Of a DNA stretch of 64,000 bases, positions 1-12,067 are shown piece by piece. The position numbers and the translations under genes were made by a program. The first letter of the stretch is position 1, and every line of letters begins with the position of its first letter. A model generated the notes under the pieces. The model was not told the origin of the DNA. It did not search any database and saw only the letters and a program-made list of their open reading frames with translations. Source of the DNA: Ophiura sarsii (Eukaryota > Echinodermata > Ophiuroidea > Amphilepidida > Ophiuridae); assembly GCA_035610835.1 (NCBI GenBank), contig CM069445.1:34274811-34338810 (forward strand), written 5' to 3'.

Positions 1-111
1 GATAATATTATCGTCTTTACTATGAGATATTACACGTGAAGATTGACTGACTAGTAATGAGTCGTAAACCAAAACACTGAATTCTGTGATCATTGTGATT
101 ACTGGGTTAAG

Positions 112-641
112 ACCCTGTCACACTGTCATGACTGTTGTAGCGAGTGGAGGTAACGTGTAGCCGACGTGTTTGGAAATTTGGGTGTACTTTCTTGTAAGTT
201 TTCATTTGTTCGTGACATATTTGGCATACGTTGTATTCGTTGTAGAGGTGTGCTGGTGTTTAGGATATTTTTTGAGCATGTTCAAAATGTTGAGCGGGTG
301 ACAACGTAGTGATCAATACACTACGTTGAGCATTCGCTGCGTGAGCGTTTAGCACGTTGGGCACGTTGGGTATACGTTACTCAACGTTCACTACACAGCG
401 AATGATAAACTTATACATGCCGTATTGAGTACTACGTTGTCACACTCTTAACATTTTGAACATGCTCAAAACAAAACCTAAACCCCAGCGCGCCAATCCG
501 AACCCCTAGCGAACCACCAGCGAATACAACGTATATTAAATATGTCACGAACGAATGACAATTAACTTTTTTTACACGAACTTCACCCAAATTTCCAAAA
601 CATCGGGCATACGTTAGCTCTATTCGCTAATATGACAGGGT
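112..641. mobile_element. Foldback (long inverted-repeat) element, non-coding
   Basis: The two halves are diverged inverted copies of each other over about 200 bp each: roughly 112-320 reads as the reverse complement of about 430-641. Matching landmarks include a 'GTTCGTGACATATTT' word on each side and 'TGAGCATGTTCAAAATGTT' near the centre. Both outer ends read ACCCTGTCA. No protein is encoded. It looks like a non-autonomous foldback or MITE-type element. Its superfamily is not identifiable; the only flanking duplication is a weak AG dinucleotide. Confidence 0.65.
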
Positions 642-934
642 AGCGATTTATATAAGCACACCGGTAAATGAAAAATCTGTTGAAAACCTCATTAACACAA
701 TCCTGGCCAAATCCAAACAGAAAAGAAGAAGAATTAACTGCTGGATTACCAGTACAGTCATCTTCGGAGCCTTAATTTCACCTTTTTTAAGATGAGCACT
801 CGCGATGTAATTATCTTGGAAGATGACTATTGGGGGAAAATCACCATGTTCTTCATTAATATTTTCAGCTATCTTCATCTGCGTATATTGTAGGAAAAAG
901 TGTACTTTAGATCCCAGATTTTGGACTGTACTAG

Positions 935-1115
935 TATATCGTCCGATACTGGAAGACCCAGTATCGTTCGAAAGTCAGTGTTCCAGTATCGGGCGATACT
1001 GGAACATAATTATTTTCCAGTATCGTTCAATACTGGGACAAATCTCATTGGTATTATGTGTACATCGCCCGATACTGGAACATAAAACGTTCCAGTATCG
1101 GTCGATACATGAACA
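935..1115. repeat. Cluster of palindromic GTTCCAGTATCG words
   Basis: The words CCAGTATCG and its reverse complement CGATACTGG occur about eight times in 180 bp. They often face each other around a central G/T-C spacer, forming near-perfect 24-26 bp palindromes. Short unrelated spacers separate them. No terminal structure is visible. It resembles the internal part of the word-filled hairpin elements found further along, rather than a regulatory array. Confidence 0.55.
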
Positions 1116-1806
1116 CAGATTGGTTTTCTTTTTCCGTTAGGGATTCCTAGGAAGGCCAGACATTTGCCGAACGTGGTATTGTATATCCCCCTGCTCCCAA
1201 CTTTTATAGGAAGTAGTTCACAGACCATGTTACAAGTTCTTGGTATTTACGTTTCTTCCTGGCGAATGCATTAGCAAGGTTCTCCTCTGATGGAACTGTC
1301 AATTTAATAATGGTGACATTTTTAGTGCAAGTTGAGAAGATTGTAATGTCTGGTCGTTTGGCTGTTTTAACCATTTCTGGAGGAAAGACTATCTGTGAGT
1401 GCTCTGCATCCACCAGGAGTTTCCAGTCAGGTTCCAGTCAGGTTCTCCTCTGATGGAACTGTCAATTTAATAATGGTGACATTTTTAGTGCTAGTTGAGA
1501 AGATTGTAATGTCTGGTCGTTTGGCTGTCGTTTCACTAGCATTTCTCAGGAAGTCTGTTTCCTTTGGTTTTGTGTATGGCAAAACTGGGTTACGGTATTT
1601 TGTGCCGTCTGTATTTTGGAAAGCTATGGTAGGACTGAATCTTTGAGATTGGGATGTAGATCTGTTTTTGTTTGCTTCATCGACATATGGTATCAGTCCT
1701 GATACAATAGCTCTCAATGTTTGGTCGTGACGCCCGTTATACATTCGAAGAATAATAGAATATAAATTAAGGAGTTTAATATTCAGGCATGGATATCTTA
1801 ACAAAC
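1115..1806 (-). pseudogene. Retroelement ORF C-terminal relic (nuclease-like tail), duplicated and frameshifted
   Basis: Read on the minus strand, the conceptual protein has the layout of the C-terminal tail found in a group of metazoan reverse-transcriptase ORFs. It begins with a 'GRHD' segment (in place of the usual TWRHD), followed by a variable linker. Next comes 'KRPDITIFSTSTKNV', then 'LTVPSEENL' with a K-rich helix, and finally 'KVGSRGIYNTTF'. The RPDI...LTVP block resembles a PD-(D/E)XK nuclease core, though the usual acidic residue before LTVP is K here. A segment of about 90 bp occurs twice, 163 bp apart (1278-1369 and 1441-1532), and the last block is in another frame. It is therefore a dead, partial copy. 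The family assignment rests on motif memory and not on a search. Confidence 0.6.
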
Positions 1807-1809
1807 CTC

Positions 1810-2112
1810 ATCACTGACTGAGCGGTGGGTGGTTTGATTTAACACTGAGTGGTATCGATGGCTATATCGCGCTAGATTGCCGACAAAAATCGTTCTATAT
1901 CGATAGCTGCAGTTGTGACCGGTCTGAAACGATTTATTTATTTAATATGCTTGAGTAAATTGTCAGGTTGTAACCTGCGCGTCCAAGTCATCTCAGAATC
2001 AGAATCAGTATATAGTACGCGTGGAAGGCGACAGGATAGCTCTCTGATATCCTATTCATCTGAGATTATTTTCGACTGATTAGAAGTATTTTGATAACGA
2101 TATGTAATCAAA
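1810..2112 (+). promoter_or_regulatory. 5' flank and probable promoter/5'UTR of the CUB-LDLa gene
   Basis: This stretch lies directly upstream of the signal-peptide exon. A TATATAG word at 2009-2015 sits about 100 bp before the ATG and could serve as a TATA box. An in-frame stop (TAA, 2095-2097) precedes the chosen ATG, which supports that start. No upstream splice acceptor or transcription start is demonstrable, and an additional 5' non-coding exon cannot be excluded. Confidence 0.3.
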
Positions 2113-2224
2113 ATGTTAAAAGAGCGAAAAGAAGTGGCTTTCAGAGTTTTGAAGTACGCGGTTTTATTGACGACCTTGCTGAATATTCAATGGCCATCTC
2201 CAGTGTTATCATCAGGATGTTACG
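2113..2224 (+). CDS. Exon 1: signal peptide
   Basis: It encodes 37 residues plus the first base of the next codon. A basic n-region (MLKERKEVAFRVLK) is followed by a hydrophobic stretch (YAVLLTTLLNI) and a small-residue segment ending VLSSG. This is a typical secretory signal with cleavage expected near SSG-C. The exon ends at a good donor, G|GTATGT. Its phase 1 matches the next exon and the rest of the gene. Linkage to the downstream domains rests on that phase and on the absence of any other plausible leader; the 11-kb intron that follows weakens certainty. Confidence 0.6.
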
Positions 2225-2589
2225 GTATGTGCTTTCTTTTTAACACTTTACACACGACGGCTATAAGTTTTACCATACAAAACAGATTTGTCAGAAACTG
2301 AATCAATACTAGGCATGTTTGTACTTATTTTAATGCATTTATCATGGTGATTCCAAATATGGTAATGAAATTGAATATTTTTGATATTTTTGATATTTTT
2401 GAAAAAAAATTGTGATATTTTGAAATGTCGTCTGCAGACGCCTGTCGCATGGAATGTATTGATGTGAAAAGTTTTATGGCGAAGAAAATATCCCCCTATT
2501 CTACGGGCTCGACTGAATTTAAATTTTAGAGTTGTTTTGAAAGATCTTAGATATCTTTTAATTTAAGATTTTTGAAACACTTCTCATGA

Positions 2590-3715
2590 TCATGCCCCAC
2601 TTAGCTGGTCCTCTTGCTGGTGTAATATCGCCAATAGGAATGTCATCATTTTCATTAGGACCTAATTTCAATCAAAAAGCTCAGTTTTCTCCATAATCCC
2701 GAGAGCCTATACCAAATTGATTCATGAGTACTATTAAGCGATTTACAGATTTCTCATCGGCCAGAAAAAAAATCGGGTCATCAGGAAAAAAAGAACATTT
2801 TAGTTCTTTCCCGCTAGGCAAAGTAATACCTTTACATCACATTTTCGTGTTGCTAACGCTAGAACTTCAATGACACAAACAAATAAAGCTGTTGAAAAGG
2901 CAGCCAGAGGAAATGCCCTTATTAATTACACAACTCTGTGGGTTACTATAGAAGCATCTTATCCAAGATATAAGGTTAGGACCAAAAATATATATTTAAG
3001 TAGCATATACAAAATTCCACGCCACATACTAGTAATCAAAAGTTGTCTCCAGGTCAGCAAATAATCACATACTTGATATTTTTGTTTGGTTTGAATAACA
3101 TCATCAATTAATCTAATATTTTCTCCAATCTATTGAACTTTGACAAATGCTGTTTGATCTTCACCAATAATATGGGAAAACTTTGTTCAATCCTTTTAGC
3201 AATGCTTTTTTGTGATTATTTTGTAAAAAATATATTAGGACGTCAATTTTCTTTTATCAATTCTGGATTTTTGCCAGGTTTGGGAATTGATGATATAATT
3301 GCTTGTTTTTGAGAAACCGACAGTTGACCATTTAAATATCCAAAATTCAGTGATTGAACCAATAAAGCCCCAAGATCGTTCCAAAAATCAAGATAACTAT
3401 TGGTTGATAAATTATCACTTCCAGGTGATTTGTGTGGTGTCATGTTCTTTAAGACTTATAATTTTGTTAGCGAAAGTTCATTTTCACATGATATTTGTTG
3501 GCCACTGGAGAGATGAGGGATATCAACACTGGGTAATAAAGTTTCAATATCTTCATTACTATTTACATCAAGTTTGCTTGTGTACAAATCTGAAGAAAGA
3601 AAGAGGTTTTTATATGATCTAGAAAATCCCTTGAATTGTGTACTATACTCATCTTCTGTACATTTCTTAGCTACATTGCGTTTTTCTAGATTGAACAAAT
3701 ATGTTGAGCTCTATA
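2590..3715 (-). pseudogene. LINE reverse transcriptase relic (L1/Tx1-like), frameshifted
   Basis: The minus strand carries successive reverse-transcriptase landmarks in several frames. 'HKSPGSDNLSTNSYLDFWND' (about 3380-3440) is the motif preceding the RT palm. It is followed by 'GQLSVSQKQAIISSIPKPGK', then an 'IIGEDQTAFVK' / 'IGENIRLIDDVI' block near 3090-3180. A degraded catalytic FxDD region ('PDDPIFFLADEKSVNRL') lies near 2750-2800. Upstream residues such as 'YKNLFLSSDLYTS' (about 3590) belong to the linker before RT. Stops and frameshifts show it is inactive. Its position inside intron 1, antisense to the host gene, is common for such relics. Confidence 0.8.
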
Positions 3716-4252
3716 CACCTTCCTGGTAATATCGTTCCCTCTATTATTATATATATCGATAGAATATTGTAACCCGACTGTTCGGCGCGACAGACCAACG
3801 GTGCGGTTATCACCAATGGCCAAATTCAGAATATTTTAGATGATGATAACTGTTGATTTGTTGCAGTGGCAGTTTGATGTCAGTTGGTTAATTGTACCAA
3901 AACACTCAATATAACACCGTCAATCAGTCAAAATGCAATCCATATTTATTCATCAGAATAGAATACAAGCAAAAATCATATAATAATGTCGTGAAGCACA
4001 ATCAAAATAACATCATCAAGCAATAGAGATGGATGTCGACCTATGCGATGGAGAGCACATGGTGGAATGAGAGAATTGGTCAAACATATTTCACAATACC
4101 AGAAAATCTTTATCACGTTGAGGGTGACACAAATTGCCGAATATAAATAATCTTCTATGCAGAAACAAGTGCCATTGTGCGAAAGGTCAAATAAACAAAG
4201 CACCCTGTGACTAAAAGTTTGACCAATGACCCCAGGGGTTACGCAAATAACA
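3716..4252. other. Intron 1 spacer with no recognised feature
   Basis: I see no exon, RNA gene or recognisable repeat here; the few open frames are short and lack codon signal. The right end (4253-4258) is the left copy of the 6-bp duplication flanking the next element. Confidence 0.4.
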
Positions 4253-4258
4253 CATGTG

Positions 4259-7200
4259 GGCGCACCACACCAAAAAACTTTCTCATTGAAATACGTGTAA
4301 AAGTGCCATATTTCAAGACACCTTTTCTACCCTCCGGTTACATTTATGGCATACTTGTTACCTATGACCATTTTTAGTAACATCTCAACTTTAATTTAAG
4401 CCTTGTTTCATGAGGGGTTATTAACCTAAATTTTCCGCTACGGACCTGCACACAGCGCCCTCACTTTTTCACGTTTTCTGTCATGCCTGTTCACCATTTA
4501 GGCAGGTGCTTACGGATAAATTAAAAATATCGTATTTTATCATTGTAGGTGCAACGGATAGGTCCCATTCGTTCATTTAAATACAAACATATCATTCCCG
4601 GAGAAACAAATTGCCCGAAAACCTCACATTTACAAGCCTAGTCTTCGTGCTTTTCCGGAAGTACTACAGGATTACACGAATTGCGCATTGATTTGGTGTA
4701 GTGCTCCCTTTAACAAAAATCTAAAACAAGATTTCTGCATTTTTAGAATCATCATATAGCATTATGAAAAAGTGTCACTCAAAAAATTCAAATTCTACTC
4801 CTAACTGGAATTATTTTACTCTATACCCAAAATACCCCATTTTTCTCACTTTTTGGCCATTTTTTGCCCAAAACTGTTACTTTTAAAGTCTGCTTTCATG
4901 ACCAAAACGTGTATTTTTAGATTTTTCATTGTTTACATTGTATAAATTATATGTTAATAGCATATATGACACATTTAATTATCGATAAACATGATAACTT
5001 AAACATATAATCACTATATCAAGCCGTATTCATTGAGGAGATACCTGTATGCCATTAATGGCTAAATCATATGTGGGGGTAAAAGACTCCCGTATTTATA
5101 GGACAATATGCTTCCAAAAGCCATTTGTTTACTTAGAGTATCATAATTACCTAGTAGGCAAACGCACAATTACATTTTTGTCACGATATTACCCCTAGGG
5201 TATTGTCTTAAGGATTGAATGAACAATTTTAACGATTTGTTGCTCTTTTCTGAGCCAATGTGGGGCCAAATATGAATTTTTACAACTCGCTGACCTACAT
5301 GAGAGTGTTTAACTCTAAATAAAGCTTTGAACTTGAAAATGAGATAATTAACTTTTTAACTGAGAGGCAAGTTACTTGATATAGACCTAAGATGGAGTAT
5401 TCTTGCACGTGAGGGACTTCTAGCCAAGGGTAACGTGACCCTCTATCTATAAAATAGCAATTTAAACCCATTGCCATTTGAACTCAAATTTGGAGCTTTA
5501 AAGCCATTTTCTTGGATATTTCTCGAGAAAATCATGTCAATATCTTGAAATTAACGTCCGACATTGATATATATAAATGGTGTTTTGAATGTAAATCAAG
5601 GCGTATTTAAGCAATTTGAACCCATCTTCCACTTCAAAACTCGGTTTTATTGGAAATGGCCATTGTGCGTTTAACAAAAATCTTAAATTTTTGTTTGCAT
5701 TTTTGGAATCATCATATAGCATTATGAAAAAGTGTCACTCAAAAAATTCAAATTCTACTCCTAACTGGAATTATGATACAAAATAGATTTTACTCTATAC
5801 CAAAATACCCCATTTTTCTCACTTTTTTGCCATTTTTTTCCCAAAACTGTTACTTTTAAAGTCTGCTTTCATGACCAAAACGTGTATTTTTAGATTTTTC
5901 ATTGTTTACATTGTATAAATTATATGTTAATAGCATATATGACACATTTAATTATCGATAAACCTGATAACTTAAACATATAATCACTATATCAAGCCGT
6001 ATTCATTGAGGAGATACCTGTATGCCATTAATGGCTAAATTATATGTGGGGAGGGGGGGGGGGGGGGGGGGAGTAAAAGACTCCCGTATTTATTGGACAA
6101 TAAGCTTCCAAAAGCCATTTGTTTACTTAGAGTATCATAATTACCTAGTAGGCAAACGCACAATTACATTTTTGTCACGATATTACCCCTAGGGTATTGT
6201 CTTAAGGATTGAATGAACAATTTTAACGATTTGTTGCTCTTTTCTGAGCCAATGTGGGGCCAAATATGAATTTTTACAACTCGCTGACCTACATGAGAGT
6301 GTTTAACTCTAAATAAAGCTTTGAACTTGAAAATGAGATAATTAACTTTTTAACTGAGAGGCAAGTTACTTGATATAGACCTAAGATGGAGTATTCTTGC
6401 ACGTGAGGGACTTCTAGCCAAGGGTAACGTGACCCTCTATCTATAAAATAGCAATTTAAACCCATTGCCATTTGAACTCAAATTTGGAGCTTTAAAGCCA
6501 TTTTCTTGGATATTTCTCGAGAAAATCATGTCAATATCTTGATATTAACGTCCGACATTGATATAAATGGTGTTTTGAATGTAAATCAAGGCGTATTTAA
6601 GCAATTTGAACCCATCTTCCACTTCAAAACTCGGTTTTATTGGAAATGGCCATTGTGCGTTTAACAAAAATCTTTTTCTTTTTTTTGCATTTTTGGAATC
6701 ATCATATAGCATTATGAAAAAGTGTCACTCAAAATATTTAAATTCTACTCCTAACTGGAATTATGTTACAAAATAGATTTTACTCTATACCAAAATACCC
6801 CATTTTTCTCACTTTTCGGCCATATTTTGCCCAAAACTGTTACTTTTAAAGTCTGCTTTCATGACCAATACGTGTATTTTTAGATTTTTCATCGTTTACA
6901 TTGTATAAATTATATGTTAATAGCATATATGACACATTTAATTATCGATAAACATGATAACTTAAACATATAATCACTGTATCAAGCCATATTCATTGAG
7001 GAGATACCTGTATGCCATTAATGGCTAAATTATAAATTATATGGGGGGGGGGGGAGTAAAAGACTCCCGTATTTATTGGACAATAAGCTTCCAAAAGCCA
7101 TTTGTTTACTTAGAGTATCATAATTACCTAGTAGGCAAACGCACAATTACATTTTTGTCACGATATTAGCCCTAGGGTATTATCTTAAGGATTGAATGAA

Positions 7201-8567
7201 CCATTTTAACGATTTGTTGCTCTTTTCTGAGCCAATGTGGGGCCAAATATGAATTTTGACAACTCGCTGACCTACATGAGAGTGTTTAAACCCATTGCCA
7301 TTGAACTCAAATTTGGAGCTTTAAAGCCATTTTCTTGGATATTTCTCGAGAAAATCATGTCAATATCTTGATATTAACGTCCGACATTGATATAAATGAT
7401 GTTTTGAATGTAAATCAAGGCGTATTTAAGCAATTTGAACTCATCTTCCACTTGAAAACTCGGTTTTATTGGAAATGGCCATTGTTCGTTAAAGGGCGCA
7501 CCACACCAAAAAACTTTCTCATTGAAATACGTGTAAAAGTGCCATATTTCAAGATACCTTTTCTACCCCCCGGTTACATTTATGGCATACTTGTCACCTA
7601 TGACCATTTTCAGCAACATATTTCAAGACACCTTTTCTACCCTCCGGTTACATTTATGGCATACTCGTCACCTATTGCTCTTTTCTGAGCCAAAGTGGGG
7701 CCAAATATGAAATTTGACAACTCGCTGACCTACATGAGAGTGTTTAACTCTAAGTAAAGCTTTGAACTTGAAAATGAGATAATTAACTCTTTAACTGAGA
7801 GGCAAGTTACTTGATGTAGACCTAAGATGGAGTATTCTTGCACGTGAGGGACTTCTAGCCAAGGGTAACGTGACCCTCTATCTATAAAATAGCAAATTAA
7901 ACCCATTGCCATTTGAACTCAAATTTGGAGCTTTAAAGCCATTTTCTTGGATATTTCTAGAGAAAATCATGTCAATATCTTGATATTAACGTCCGACATT
8001 GATATAAATGGTGTTTTGAATGTAAATCAAGGCGTATTTAAACAATTTGAACCCATCTCTCACTTCAAAACTCGGTTTTATTGGAAATGGCCATTGTGCG
8101 TTAAAGGGCGCACCACACCAAAAAACTTTCTCATTGAAATACGTGTAAAAGTGCTATTTTTCAAGATACCTTTTCTACCCTCCGGTTACATTTATGGCAT
8201 ACTTGTCACCTATGACCATTTTCAGTAACATCTCAACTTTAATTTAAGCCTTGTTTCATTAACCTAAATTTTCCGCTACGGACCTGCACACAGCGCCCTC
8301 ACTTTTTCACGTTTTCTGGCATGCCTGTTCATCATTTAGGCAGGTGCTTACGCCCTGGGCACTATTTAGGTCGATAAATTAAAAATATCGTATTTTATCA
8401 TTGTAGGTGCAACGGATAGGTCCCATTCGTTCATTTAAATACAAACATACCATCCCCGTAGAGAAACAAATTGCCCGAAAAACTTACATTTACAAGCCTA
8501 GTCTTCGTGCTTTTCCGGAACTACTACAGGATTACACGAATTGCGCATTGATTTGGTGTAGTGCTCC
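4259..8567. mobile_element. 4.3-kb TIR element carrying about 1-kb internal tandem repeats
   Basis: The left end reads GGCGCACCACACCAAA and the reverse complement of the right end reads GGAGCACTACACCAAA, a 16-bp inverted terminus with two mismatches. CATGTG flanks both sides (4253-4258 and 8568-8573), fitting a target-site duplication. About 450 bp next to each end (4259-4707 and 8104-8567) are direct copies. The interior consists of repeats of about 0.97 kb: the word ATCATATAGC recurs at 4751, 5711 and 6701. Copies vary by a long G tract (about 6053-6071, again near 7045) and by deletions. Short open frames repeat with the unit and show no protein resemblance. It is probably a non-autonomous DNA element that gained internal tandem duplications. 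Confidence 0.75.
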
Positions 8568-8574
8568 CATGTGG

Positions 8575-9844
8575 CCATGAGAGAGAGAGAGGAGTTGGGC
8601 TGGTCAAATTATACTCATGAACAAAAAAAAGTGTGCATGCATTGTATACCTGGACAGATTTAAAACGCAGCATTTCATATATTATAATATTCAAAACAAA
8701 CAAAAACAAGTTACATCACGTAACAAATAAACAATTGGATGCCACAAATTAAATTCAAACAATTAACCTGGTGATATGCAAATGTAAAATAAGTCAATAA
8801 ATTCAAATGGCAACACGCAAATAATGATGACATTTTGGGAAGTTAAACTCAGCCAACTTCAATATCATAAAACGCCAGCAATTTTAGAGTGTTTCACAAG
8901 AAACAGTTCATCATGAACAAACATTTAAAATATCAACGTGGTCCATCCAAAAAACAAAACATTTGCAAGTAGACAAATACCTCAACTTTCATATAAACAC
9001 ACATGATACAGTTATGCTATGTCAATCCATGGAAATACTCCACGGTCAATCTAACAGGGGTTACAATATCTTACTTTTTTTAATTTGCCCAAAAATAAAG
9101 TAGGCATATTCGTCCTAAAATAAAGTATTTTGAGCAAAATGCGTGTATTCATTCAAGCAGTCCCAAAATAAGGTAATTTGAGCAAAATGCGAGGATTCAT
9201 TCAAGCAGTCCTATCTCAAGTTATGGAAAGAAATGTTAGAATAGTACATAAATGGTGATGTAGCTGAAGGTCAGGGCTATCATGTATGGTAAGGGCATGC
9301 CCATACATAGAATGAATCACTCAAAGAAATCGCAGTTCTTAGGGGTGTTTATAAGAAATGAGACAGCTGATTTCTGTGTGTGCACTTGATTGGAAAAGTA
9401 GTAGATTTCACGCGCTGTATTAAAACTACTCAAATACATAATTTTATATCAAATATAAGGGCTCATAAATGTGTGCTTCACTGCAATATCAAGAACATAA
9501 CTAAATTATAAGTGAAAAGATCACATATTTTATTTGGCTCGTTTGTTTCATACATTAGATTTGAGTTTACCTAGAAAATAGACATTTGTTAATTATGCAC
9601 GAAATTCCATTCATCATGTCCATGATTTCATGACTACTTTAGACAACTGATCATAAATCTGCTTCCTGACCACAGATTATGCGGCAGGTTTGTACAGCGT
9701 GATTTTTGATATGCCAACCTAAATAAATACGGAAACTGTCAAATGTCGATGAAAAGGGTCTTACTTGTCCCCGTAAACGTGCGTTAAGGCCAGTCCCCTA
9801 CGCTACATACCCATCGTGGTTATTTTAGCAGAGTTTACTAGCTC
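8575..9844. other. Intron 1 spacer; one 50-bp tandem duplication
   Basis: Only a two-copy direct repeat of about 49 bp (9114-9163 and 9164-9212, sharing TTTGAGCAAAATGCG) and a GA run at 8580-8591 stand out. No exon, RNA gene or transposon end is recognised. Confidence 0.4.
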
Positions 9845-10494
9845 AGTAGACCATCTAAAGGCCAAAAAAAGTGCTTCAAAAAATGTATCACGGCATGTTT
9901 TGTTACAGCTTGACATCTAGTCTAAATTAAGTGCTTAGATAGTAAGGTTGCCAATGAAGGGGTGTGGCAATAATAGAAATAGACTTATAGACCATTTTTA
10001 GGATTAAACAAAATTTGGGCAAAAATCTAATGATATGTTTGTGTTTTGGGGTGCAATTTATATCTTTGAACAATGTACTATCCACCAGTGATCACTTTGA
10101 CTTGATTTATTCTTTATTTAAGGAATAATCCGTATTTAAAGCTGCTAAAATATATAGAAAATAAAGGCACAAGGGAGTACAAAAGGGCAATTTTCTCAGT
10201 GTTGTAGTTTTATTTGAAACTTATATTTGCTAGTTAGACAAGCTATAATGCGATGCTTGAATACATCAGCAAACTAGTTTGACATGGTCTATGAACTTAA
10301 TAGATAGTTTCATGACGACAAATAGGGTAAAATTTAACATTAAAAGGGTATTCAAGGGAAGACCCCCAAGTAGATACGCCTCTAATGCACTACAGTACAT
10401 GTAAACGAAAACGAAACCTAGTGTGCCCTACTAAACAAAAGTTAGTTAAAACTATGTCAAGTACGACTAACTTATAACTAGTACGGCTAGTTGG

Positions 10495-11171
10495 AAACTG
10501 CTCACACAAAGTTAGGAAACTTTTTTTAATCAAGTATATTTTTATTATTTATTACCCGCTTGTATTATGTTGCATATAAATGGAAAGCTGAAGTGTTCTT
10601 CTTTAAAATGATACCAAATGTGCAATGATGACATGTTGCTGGACTTGGCCACATCAATGAGAATGAGGCAAAGTCACAAATCAAATGTGCCAAAATTACC
10701 TGTTAAATCTGTTAAACGCGGCATATTGAAACTGCAAAACGTTTGCCGTGTTTCAGAAAAATGTACAAGTTGTAGGCCTGAACCTTTCATCACTTACCTT
10801 CATGACCTTCCACCTGGAGTCATTATTAACCCAGTCTTGCAAATACCCAAATAATGGTTTGTGTTGTGCTCAATGGGGCAAATCTCTATGTAAACCATTC
10901 ATGGTTCTCAAGCATGACCGGTTTGATTATTGATCATTACCTATTGACTGTTTAGCACAGATAACGGTCATTTTGGCACATTTGATTTGTGATTTTGCCT
11001 CATTCTCATTCATGTGGCCAAGTTCAGCAACATGTAATCATTGCAAATGTGGTATCATTTTAAAGAAGAACACTTCAGCTTTCCATTGATATATAACAGA
11101 TACAAAGAGGGTAATAAATAATATAAATATACTTGATTAAAAAAAGTTTCCTAACTTTTTGTGAGCAGTTT
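10495..11171. mobile_element. MITE with TIR AAACTGCTCACA, nested in the foldback element
   Basis: The ends read AAACTGCTCACACAAAGTTA and its reverse complement, with matching arms of about 170 bp (10495-10675 against 10990-11171). A solo copy of the same terminus (ACTTTTTGTGAGCAGTTTA) lies near 25023-25042, showing the family is dispersed. Short open frames at 10618-10933 cross the arm boundary and have no coding signal. Confidence 0.7.
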
Positions 11172-11494
11172 AGTTCAAACTTGACCTACTAATATAATAA
11201 ACTAGTTCAACATGCCCCACTAATATAATCGGGGGCTCTACTAATATATTAGGTGTTCTACTAATGGTCTCTACTAACGAAAATGATGTCAAGTACGAGA
11301 ATTTTTTCTTCATAGGGCATTCTGTACTAATGTTTTTACTAGTTTAGCAGATTGAACTAACAGCTCCCGGGATTGAACTAGTTCCTGGTCGGTTGCTATG
11401 GGAAAATAACGTGACCTCGATCTATGTCAAATTCAGACTCATGGAAGTATCATGCTTGAAATTGTTCTTGCTGGTTGATCTGAGTTAAGACAAA

Positions 11495-11736
11495 TCACTT
11501 CAATCGGCCCATTCTATTCATCCATTTTGGAATTCTGCGAACTACTTGGTGGTTTTGACATGGTCGGCACTCGCTAGTGTCGTAGAGATGCACGGGTGCC
11601 GAATTTTGCACCTGCGCTAACACCTGCTTTTCATTCAGGTTTTTTTCTCTGAATTCCTTTGAATCTTTGGTGGCCAAACGTATAGTTTGACCCTTGCAGT
11701 TTGGTGCTGCACCTTTATCATTCCTTCCATGTTTGT
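11495..11736 (-). CDS. Unrecognised open frame inside the foldback element (doubtful)
   Basis: An uninterrupted minus-strand frame of about 80 codons follows a stop near 11737. It is hydrophilic, with a KEFREKNLNEK helix-like stretch, a CRPC pair and a basic C-terminal end (RRIPKWMNRMGRLK). Its composition looks more protein-like than that of most open frames in the window. I recognise no family, and there is no ATG near the start. It could be a fragment of a host exon or of a transposon ORF captured in the element, or it could be chance. Confidence 0.2.
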
Positions 11737-12067
11737 GTTACATATTTCTGCTGCTGTTCTCTCGATGTCGCACGCAGACGATATGATCAACGCCGATCCT
11801 GTGCAGTTCGTACGTCGTGAAACGTTAGTAGGACGTCTTTCGCAGTGGAACTAATTTTTTTTTATTAGTACAGCACCAAAATTTGAAATAGTTCAACATG
11901 TCCAGCTAACAATTTACTTCGATCCATGTTAAACTTGTAAAGCATATTAGTTTGACACCTAGTCGTCCATTAAAAACTAGTTCACCCAGTGTAACTAAGC
12001 TTAACTATTAGCCCTACTAAACAATAGCTTAGTTCAGCCTCGAAAATACGAGTTTGTGTTTTCAGTG

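Noticed and set aside
4259..8567. LTR retrotransposon (direct repeats of about 450 bp at both ends)
   Set aside because: No TG...CA ends, primer-binding site or gag/pol remnant; the inverted GGMGCACY termini and tandem interior fit a DNA element better.
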